Of a DNA stretch of 64,000 bases, positions 63,233 through 64,000 are shown in pieces. The DNA lies in the NCBI GenBank assembly GCA_014925825.1, contig JACGCK010000073.1, positions 1 to 64,000 of the forward strand, read 5' to 3'. Each line of letters begins with the position of its first letter. Position 1 is the first letter of the stretch. A program made the translations under genes and the position numbers. The notes beneath the pieces were generated by a model. It ran no database searches. It had not been told where the DNA came from and saw only the letters and a list, made by a program, of their open reading frames with translations. Source of the stretch: Pholiota molesta (lineage: Eukaryota; Basidiomycota; Agaricomycetes; Agaricales; Strophariaceae).

Positions 63233-64000
63233 TTACTCTTCCAAAATACGAAGCTGCAAAACAAGTTCTAAAGTACGAGCCCAACGTACTGCCCGAGGCC
63301 ACCAAATACTAAAAGGCAGAACAATGTTGACATCTTTTCGAGCAACACTAATAGATTCGACCTCTGGATACGAACCATCTTCCCATTCATTTTGAGCAAC
63401 ACCGAAACCACTTGGGACTATATCTTCTTTATCGAGGTCACGTAAGGCTCTCCAAAATATTTCTTCTGATGCTGGCTTGATAAATGGGCTTGCTTGTTTA
63501 GGAGGATCAACTGCGTCATGGCGGATGTTGCTTTCTTGATCGTCGGCAATCATTTGGGCAAGATTTGGCTCTTCTGCACTAGGGCTTGTATATTTCTCGA
63601 CTGTTTCGGGATGTGTATCATCCAGGTATCCACCGTTATATTTTCCGTACTTGAGTTCACCTTCAAATCGTATATCCTATTGTAAGATAGACATTATTAT
63701 CCAATAATGTAGATTAACCAAACAGGCTCATACCGATGGTGATTTATCATGGCCTTTTCGTGAAAGTGGATGATAGTTCCAGTCATATTTGAAGTCTTCA
63801 ATGTCGCGATTGATTTCATCAAGAAACAAGGTGTGTAATAACCACAGATGCCATGGTTGATCGACATCAAGATGGTGAATGTGCTCGAGCCGAGTAAAGA
63901 ATGCTCGCCAACGGCGACCAACTTGCTCTCCAAAATCAACCCAGCTCCTTTCTATACGTGTGTTTCTTGTAGATCTAGGCAAATATCAGTGGATGGTCAT
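63233..64000 (-). CDS. Integrase-core (RNase H fold) transposase-like protein, 5' part outside window
   Basis: C-terminal part of an agaricomycete integrase-core domain protein. An exon starting after a CTAG acceptor near 63974 reads STRNTRIERSWVDFGEQVGR and RWRAFFTRLEHIHHLD, then WLLHTLFLDEINRDIEDF. It ends at a GTATGAG donor near 63733. The next exon (63679 down to 63233) starts DIRFEGELKYGKYNGGYLDD and ends in ARTLELVLQLRILEE. The segment after the RNase H fold, with WNYHPLSRKGHDKSP, is the signature I recognise. The catalytic Asp/Glu positions lie upstream, partly outside the window, so activity cannot be judged. Its stop is 187 bp from the start of the Cys/His-rich gene on the same strand. 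Confidence 0.7.

Overview
The window is nuclear DNA of a filamentous basidiomycete, almost certainly an Agaricomycete. Short GT-AG introns of about 48-110 nt split most genes, often with a CTAAC/CTGAC-like branch site. Other pointers are a HET-domain gene, a tandem pair of fungal F-box genes, a GH1 beta-glucosidase, a C6 zinc-cluster gluconeogenesis regulator of ERT1 type, and several Tc1/pogo-type elements. Gene models here were built by hand from splice consensus, reading frame and recognised protein families.

Layout: (1) 0-5.4 kb: an ALDH7-type aldehyde dehydrogenase running off the left edge, and the ribosome-biogenesis WD40 protein JIP5. (2) 7.4-15.2 kb: an F-box protein, a type II membrane glycosyltransferase with a DxD motif, and cytosolic seryl-tRNA synthetase, all on the minus strand. 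(3) 15.6-18.8 kb: a 3.2-kb pogo-like DNA transposon with perfect 43-bp terminal inverted repeats and TA duplications. (4) 19.2-26.2 kb: a small membrane protein, then a divergent pair of a 17-exon GH1 beta-glucosidase and a Gfo/Idh/MocA oxidoreductase sharing a 449-bp promoter interval. (5) 26.2-35.3 kb: a gene-poor stretch with one MITE, a small coiled-coil/proline-rich protein and two decayed tandem F-box copies. (6) 35.3-49.6 kb: ERT1-like regulator, a second MITE, a broken unknown gene, a broken DUF2461 gene, acetyl-CoA synthetase and a short-chain dehydrogenase. (7) 50-64 kb: a multi-pass membrane protein, a third MITE, a CDF-type zinc transporter, a HET protein, a partial duplicate of it coding only the N-terminal domain, a GCGCGCAA-rich repeat array, and at the right edge a Cys/His-rich protein next to an integrase-core protein that probably form one mobile element.

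Working links: acetyl-CoA synthetase and the ERT1-like regulator lie about 8 kb apart and belong to the same acetate/gluconeogenesis programme in other fungi. The beta-glucosidase and oxidoreductase may be co-regulated from their common promoter. The HET locus suggests allorecognition-related duplication.

Caution: many otherwise well conserved genes (ALDH7, ERT1, acetyl-CoA synthetase, CDF transporter, Cys-rich protein) carry isolated single-base frame breaks, mostly at homopolymers, while others in the window are clean. Assembly indels are at least as likely as pseudogenisation.
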